Below are positions 60,741 to 64,000 of a DNA stretch of 64,000 nucleotides, piece by piece; positions within the stretch are counted from its first letter, which is position 1; each line of letters begins with the position of its first letter. The position numbers and the translations under genes were made by a program. Source of the DNA: an uncultured Flavobacteriales bacterium (GTDB lineage Bacteria; Bacteroidota; Bacteroidia; Flavobacteriales_E; Vicingaceae); assembly GCA_937901255.1 (NCBI GenBank), contig CALCHN010000060.1, positions 7,914-71,913 of the forward strand. Reading direction: 5' to 3'. The notes below the pieces were generated by a model. It searched no databases, was not told the DNA's origin, and saw only the letters and a program-made list of their open reading frames with translations.

Positions 60741-60812
60741 ACACACCTCTGATGTTGTAATCTCGCTGCTATCGCAACTTCGAACAACACCTGCTCCTCT
60801 CAAGAGGAGAAA
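60741..60812 (-). repeat. Structured repeat C, copy 2 (inverted)
   Basis: On the minus strand: CTTGAGAGGAG...GTGTTGTTCGAAGTTGCGATAG...ACAACATCAGAGGTGTGTT (read in parts), matching 38235-38301. Confidence 0.8.
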
Positions 60813-60880
60813 GATCAAATTAAACAGATTCCCGATAATTTTTCCGTTGCACTTTAAAATTTCGAGAATGACGGTTAAGT

Positions 60881-60928
60881 GGGCTTTGTGCGTTGGAAAA
60901 GTCCCCCTTCGGGGGATTTAGGGGGCTA
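60881..60928 (+). repeat. Dispersed repeat A, copy 10 (long form)
   Basis: GGGCTTTGTGCGTTGGAAAA prefix, CCCCCTTCGGGGG hairpin, GGGGGCTA. Its end supplies the TAG stop of the TonB receptor on the minus strand. Confidence 0.85.
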
Positions 60929-63190
60929 AAACTTCACTCTTGCTCCCAAAAAACCTCTTATTCCTTGAAAAGTGGTATAAACATAAGTAGGATCAAAAGT
61001 ATATCCATTAGGATTATCAGGTGAATCTACATTTTTATCAAAAGGGTCATGAGACCGTAAAATAGAATTGTTAGGAGGGGTGAAATTCAGTAAGTTTTTA
61101 ACTCCTCCATAAATCTCCCAACCTTTTTTAAATTCTTTAGTAATTTGTATGTTTTGAATGCTGTACCAATCGGAATACTCCGGACGGAAATCATTCTCTA
61201 CCAAAGGTAATTTCATTGGACCGTATAAATTTCCTGTGTAATCAATTTTAATTTTTTGTTTTGTAAATTCATAACTCACACCAAAAGTACCAGAAATGTT
61301 TTCGGTTAGCAGTTGCGGTTGCTTTTCTAAATTCCCTAATTCATTTTCACTGACTTCAAACACTTCCATAAAAGTCCCGCCTAATTTTATGTTAAGAGGA
61401 GCTGAAAAATTAATGTCCGTATCAAAACTTACACCTCTTGAAACGGCATAACCATTTAAGTTTTTATAAATAATTTGTTGGGAATTAGATTCATAGTCGG
61501 GGATAATTTTATTGTTGAAGTAGGTATAAAAACCACTGATATCAAAATTAATAAAGCCAAATTTGGTAGTAATCATTTTTTGATAGTTGAGGTTAGCATT
61601 GTAAGAAGTTTCGGGGGCTAAAGAACCTTTAATTACTACTTCTCTGGCCCCTGTTGTTGCAGCATGGTCTTCGGTAAATAAATTTACTACTCTGTAACCT
61701 GTTCCTAAACTTAATCGGATGGTGTTCGTTTCATTAGGTGTCCATTTGTAGTTAAAACGTGGTGTAAAAATAGTTCCGTGTCGAGAATCGTAATCGTAGC
61801 GTAAACCTACTAATGTTTTATGCTTGGTATTTATTTTATAAGCATGTTGAATAAAAACTCCCGGTAGAAAAGCATTGTCAGGTTGGTTTTTAGGGTTGAG
61901 GGTGTCTGCTGTTTGAGTCGCAGCAGTATTATCATCATAAAAATTATATCTAATAGCTGTTCCTACCAAAAAATCGTTCTTACCAACTTTTTTATCCCAA
62001 AACAACTGACCAAAAGCAATTTTTTGACGAGCGATATAAGGAACATTTCCATAAACAGAGTTTTGCTGGTGGTCGGAAAATGAAAAACTACTCATTAGCC
62101 TTTCTTTAACAGGAAGTTGGTATTTGCCAATAATTTCGTAACGACTGGTATAAATGGATTCGCCATAAATACTATCTCCGCCTCTGTATTCAGGCGTCCA
62201 TTGCATTTCACCTCCCCAACGGTCTTCATAAACATAACGCATAGCCACAGAAAGTTCTCGGTTTTCTTTACGTTGAATATCCCATTTATTAAATACAGAA
62301 ATTCGATCTTGAAGCGTTAAATCAGTAAAATTATCTCCATTATTATCAATGGGATTGGAATAATTAAAATAATTAATGCCGAGCATAGAAGTAATTTTAT
62401 CATTGAGTTTAAACCCCGTGCCTATATCAGCGTTTATTTCTCCCCATGTTGTTCCAAAAATATCAACAGCCAATTTCGGGCTATCTTTTGGGTTGAGCGT
62501 AATAACGTTGATTAAGCCACCAACAGCTTCAGAACCAAATAAAGTAGAGGCAGGGCCTTTTACCACTTCTGTTTGAGCAATCATACTGTTTGGAATTCCA
62601 TTAAGTCCATAAACCGTTGAGAGTCCTCCAACAATAGGCATTCCGTCAATAGTAACCATGGTGTAAGGACCTTCCATGCCGTTAATGTGAATGTCTCCGG
62701 TATTACAAACACTGCAATTTATTTGCGGACGAACGCCATTAACAATTTGCAACGCTTCAAATAAAACAGGAGTAGGGTTTTTAAGAAAATAGGTTGGTTT
62801 GTAAACTTTTATAGGTACAGCCGATTCTTTAATAGAAACTTCGCGTAAAGTACCTGTAACCACAAACTCTTCTATTTGTGTGGCTGTTTCATCTAATGTA
62901 ATATTTAATGTAATGGTTCTTCCGCTCTCAATAATAACGGTTTTTTTGTAATGTTTATAACCAACCGCTGAAACTTGAACAGTATAAGTACCAACAGGGA
63001 TGTTATTGAGTGTAAACTTTCCGTTAACATCCGCAGCAGTTCCTAGCTTTGTGCCAGATAAACCAATATTGGCAAAAGCTACAGCATTACTATTGCTACT
63101 AATACTTCCTTCTATTGCTCCTACCTGACTATAAATAGTTATAGGAAGATAACAAACAAAGAATAAGATGTTAAGCAAAAAGTTTTTCAT
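60926..63190 (-). CDS. TonB-dependent outer-membrane receptor
   Basis: 754 residues: signal peptide (to ...TIYSQV), a CarboxypepD_reg-like domain (about 24-105, GAIEGSISSNSNAVAFANIG...IPVGTYTVQVSAVGYKHY), a plug (about 120-230, VFEALQIVNGVRPQ, INGMEGPYTMVTIDGMPIVGG, VVKGPASTLFGSEAVGGLINV) and a 22-strand-type barrel ending with GFLGARVKF. The plug carries NCSVCNTGD, a CxxC pair. It imports a metal complex or other nutrient; the facing DtxR-like regulator and a palindrome between them suggest metal control. Confidence 0.92.
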   Translation of the reverse strand: MKNFLLNILFFVCYLPITIYSQVGAIEGSISSNSNAVAFANIGLSGTKLGTAADVNGKFTLNNIPVGTYTVQVSAVGYKHYKKTVIIESGRTITLNITLDETATQIEEFVVTGTLREVSIKESAVPIKVYKPTYFLKNPTPVLFEALQIVNGVRPQINCSVCNTGDIHINGMEGPYTMVTIDGMPIVGGLSTVYGLNGIPNSMIAQTEVVKGPASTLFGSEAVGGLINVITLNPKDSPKLAVDIFGTTWGEINADIGTGFKLNDKITSMLGINYFNYSNPIDNNGDNFTDLTLQDRISVFNKWDIQRKENRELSVAMRYVYEDRWGGEMQWTPEYRGGDSIYGESIYTSRYEIIGKYQLPVKERLMSSFSFSDHQQNSVYGNVPYIARQKIAFGQLFWDKKVGKNDFLVGTAIRYNFYDDNTAATQTADTLNPKNQPDNAFLPGVFIQHAYKINTKHKTLVGLRYDYDSRHGTIFTPRFNYKWTPNETNTIRLSLGTGYRVVNLFTEDHAATTGAREVVIKGSLAPETSYNANLNYQKMITTKFGFINFDISGFYTYFNNKIIPDYESNSQQIIYKNLNGYAVSRGVSFDTDINFSAPLNIKLGGTFMEVFEVSENELGNLEKQPQLLTENISGTFGVSYEFTKQKIKIDYTGNLYGPMKLPLVENDFRPEYSDWYSIQNIQITKEFKKGWEIYGGVKNLLNFTPPNNSILRSHDPFDKNVDSPDNPNGYTFDPTYVYTTFQGIRGFLGARVKF

Positions 63191-63209
63191 TATTTAAATA
63201 AATATTTCA

Positions 63210-63217
63210 CAAAGTTA
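63210..63217 (-). promoter_or_regulatory. TAnnTTTG box of the TonB receptor gene
   Basis: On the minus strand TAACTTTG, about 20 bases before the ATG at 63190. The metal-regulator palindrome begins 9 bases further upstream. Confidence 0.6.
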
Positions 63218-63226
63218 TAAAATAAA

Positions 63227-63242
63227 TTTAGATAAGTCTAAA
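63227..63242 (+). promoter_or_regulatory. Palindromic operator between receptor and DtxR-like regulator
   Basis: TTTAGA - TAAG - TCTAAA, perfect 6-base arms, the size of a DtxR/MntR operator. It overlaps the -33 region of the receptor promoter and lies just upstream of the regulator's own promoter. Confidence 0.6.
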
Positions 63243-63250
63243 AAAATAAT

Positions 63251-63281
63251 TTGATTGATATTTATAATATATTTACTTTTG
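63251..63281 (+). promoter_or_regulatory. Promoter of the DtxR/MntR-like regulator
   Basis: TTG at 63251-63253, 20-base spacer, TACTTTTG at 63274-63281, 17 bases before the ATG. Confidence 0.7.
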
Positions 63282-63297
63282 CGTAAAAACTTAGCTA

Positions 63298-63954
63298 ATG
63301 AATTCATTTACGGAAGAGAATTATTTAAAAGCCATTTATAAATTAAGTTTAAACGGAACACAAGGGGTTTCTACCAATGCTATTGCAGATGAATTATCCA
63401 CCAAACCATCATCTGTAACCGATATGATTAAGAAATTAGCGGAGAAAAAATTGGTGAGTTATCAGAAGTATCAAGGAGTTAATTTAACTAAAAAAGGTAG
63501 AGATATAGCAATTTCTATTATTAGAAATCACAGGCTGTGGGAGGTTTTTTTGGTGGAAAAATTAAATTTTAAATGGGATGAAGTACATGATTTAGCAGAA
63601 GAATTAGAGCACATTAATACCCATAAATTAACCGAACGCTTAGATGAATTTTTAGATTTCCCAAAGTTTGACCCACATGGAGATCCCATACCTGATAAAA
63701 ATGGAAATATAATTCAGCATAAAGATATTACATTGTCCGATTTGAAAATAGGAGAAAAAGCTGTGGTAGTAGGAGTAAAAGAACATTCCAAAAGTTATTT
63801 GAATTATTTAGAGCAATTGCAATTAGTATTGGGAGCAGAAGTACAAATACAAGATATAGTAGAGTTTGATGCAACGATGCGAATTTTGGTTAATAATAAA
63901 CAAGTAATTATTTCCAATCAGGCAAGTAAAAATTTAATAGTTAAGAGAAATTAG
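63298..63954 (+). CDS. DtxR/MntR-family metal-dependent repressor
   Basis: 218 residues: N-terminal winged helix (about 1-62, EENYLKAIYKLSLNGTQGVSTNAIADELSTKPSSVTDMIKKLAEKKLV), dimerisation and metal-binding region with the HRLWEVFLVEKLNFKWDEVHDLAEELEHI stretch (His and Glu ligands), then an SH3-like FeoA domain (about 145-215, LSDLKIGEKAVVVGVKEHSKSYLNYLEQ). Senses Fe2+ or Mn2+ and should repress the facing receptor. The final Asn codon and TAG stop lie inside a heptamer array. Confidence 0.92.
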   Translation: MNSFTEENYLKAIYKLSLNGTQGVSTNAIADELSTKPSSVTDMIKKLAEKKLVSYQKYQGVNLTKKGRDIAISIIRNHRLWEVFLVEKLNFKWDEVHDLAEELEHINTHKLTERLDEFLDFPKFDPHGDPIPDKNGNIIQHKDITLSDLKIGEKAVVVGVKEHSKSYLNYLEQLQLVLGAEVQIQDIVEFDATMRILVNNKQVIISNQASKNLIVKRN

Positions 63955-64000
63955 AAATTAGAAATTAGAAATTAGAAATTAGAAATTAGAAATTAGAAAT
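63947..64000 (+). repeat. Heptamer array GAAATTA across the regulator stop
   Basis: Seven full 7-bp units and a partial eighth, reaching the window edge. The first two units supply the Asn-TAG end of the regulator gene. Confidence 0.95.

Overview
The window is a low-GC stretch of chromosome from a Gram-negative member of the Bacteroidota, most likely a Flavobacteriales relative. The signs are type IX secretion (T9SS) type A sorting tails on three proteins, promoters of the TAnnTTTG type with an upstream TTG, a Bacteroidota-style mraZ-to-ftsZ division cluster, LptC and LpxH homologues (so an outer membrane), and a TonB-dependent receptor of the carboxypeptidase-regulatory-domain type. No plasmid, phage or transposase gene is visible. 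Taxonomy is inferred from gene content only.

Layout. 0-2.7 kb: family 2 glycosyltransferase and a membrane flippase-like protein (minus), divergent from ruvC. 3-10.1 kb: a YdcF-like protein, then a membrane TPR/LuxR regulator followed by a run of exported proteins (BNR lipoprotein, beta-barrel, unknown, T9SS BNR protein). 10.2-13 kb: a carboxypeptidase-D-like protein, a truncated KilA-N gene, then rsmG and engB (minus). 13.4-30.2 kb: mraZ-rsmH-ftsL-ftsI-murE-[four-helix bundle gene]-mraY-murD-[small MurD-C-like gene]-ftsW-murG-murC-ftsQ-ftsA-ftsZ. 30.4-38.2 kb: YqeY-like protein, a T9SS operon, tRNA-Leu, tig, clpP, eno, gltA. 38.5-41.3 kb: accessory patch with a DUF6364/PIN toxin-antitoxin pair, a PLDc_N protein, an unusual Fic protein and a second (RelE/ParE) pair. 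41.4-49.3 kb: ABC transporter pair, GT9 glycosyltransferase, HD hydrolase, PagL-like protein, DUF4143 ATPase. 49.4-59.2 kb: tRNA-Phe and an envelope run, coaX-OMP-TPR-lptC-small membrane protein-CNNM protein-M1 peptidase-lpxH. 59.3-64 kb: a T9SS protein and a TonB receptor divergent from a DtxR/MntR-type regulator.

How it works together. Most genes serve envelope building: peptidoglycan precursors and septation, lipid A and LPS, surface export and metal uptake. Regulation can be read in several places: four MraZ boxes before mraZ, a palindrome over the toxin-antitoxin promoter, a palindrome between the metal regulator and the receptor, and a lux-box-like palindrome downstream of the TPR/LuxR gene.

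The most unusual layer is intergenic. (A) About ten copies of a short GC-rich element whose hairpin usually has a C(UUCG)G-type loop; one end nearly always abuts a start or stop codon, and one copy is translated as the N-terminus of MurD. (B) Heptanucleotide arrays at gene edges, several of which contain the stop codon of the preceding gene. (C) Larger structured repeats, and one single-copy element with nested stems at about 45.63-45.77 kb. Inside the division cluster, the four-helix-bundle gene and the stand-alone MurD-C-like protein are the best candidates for something not previously described.
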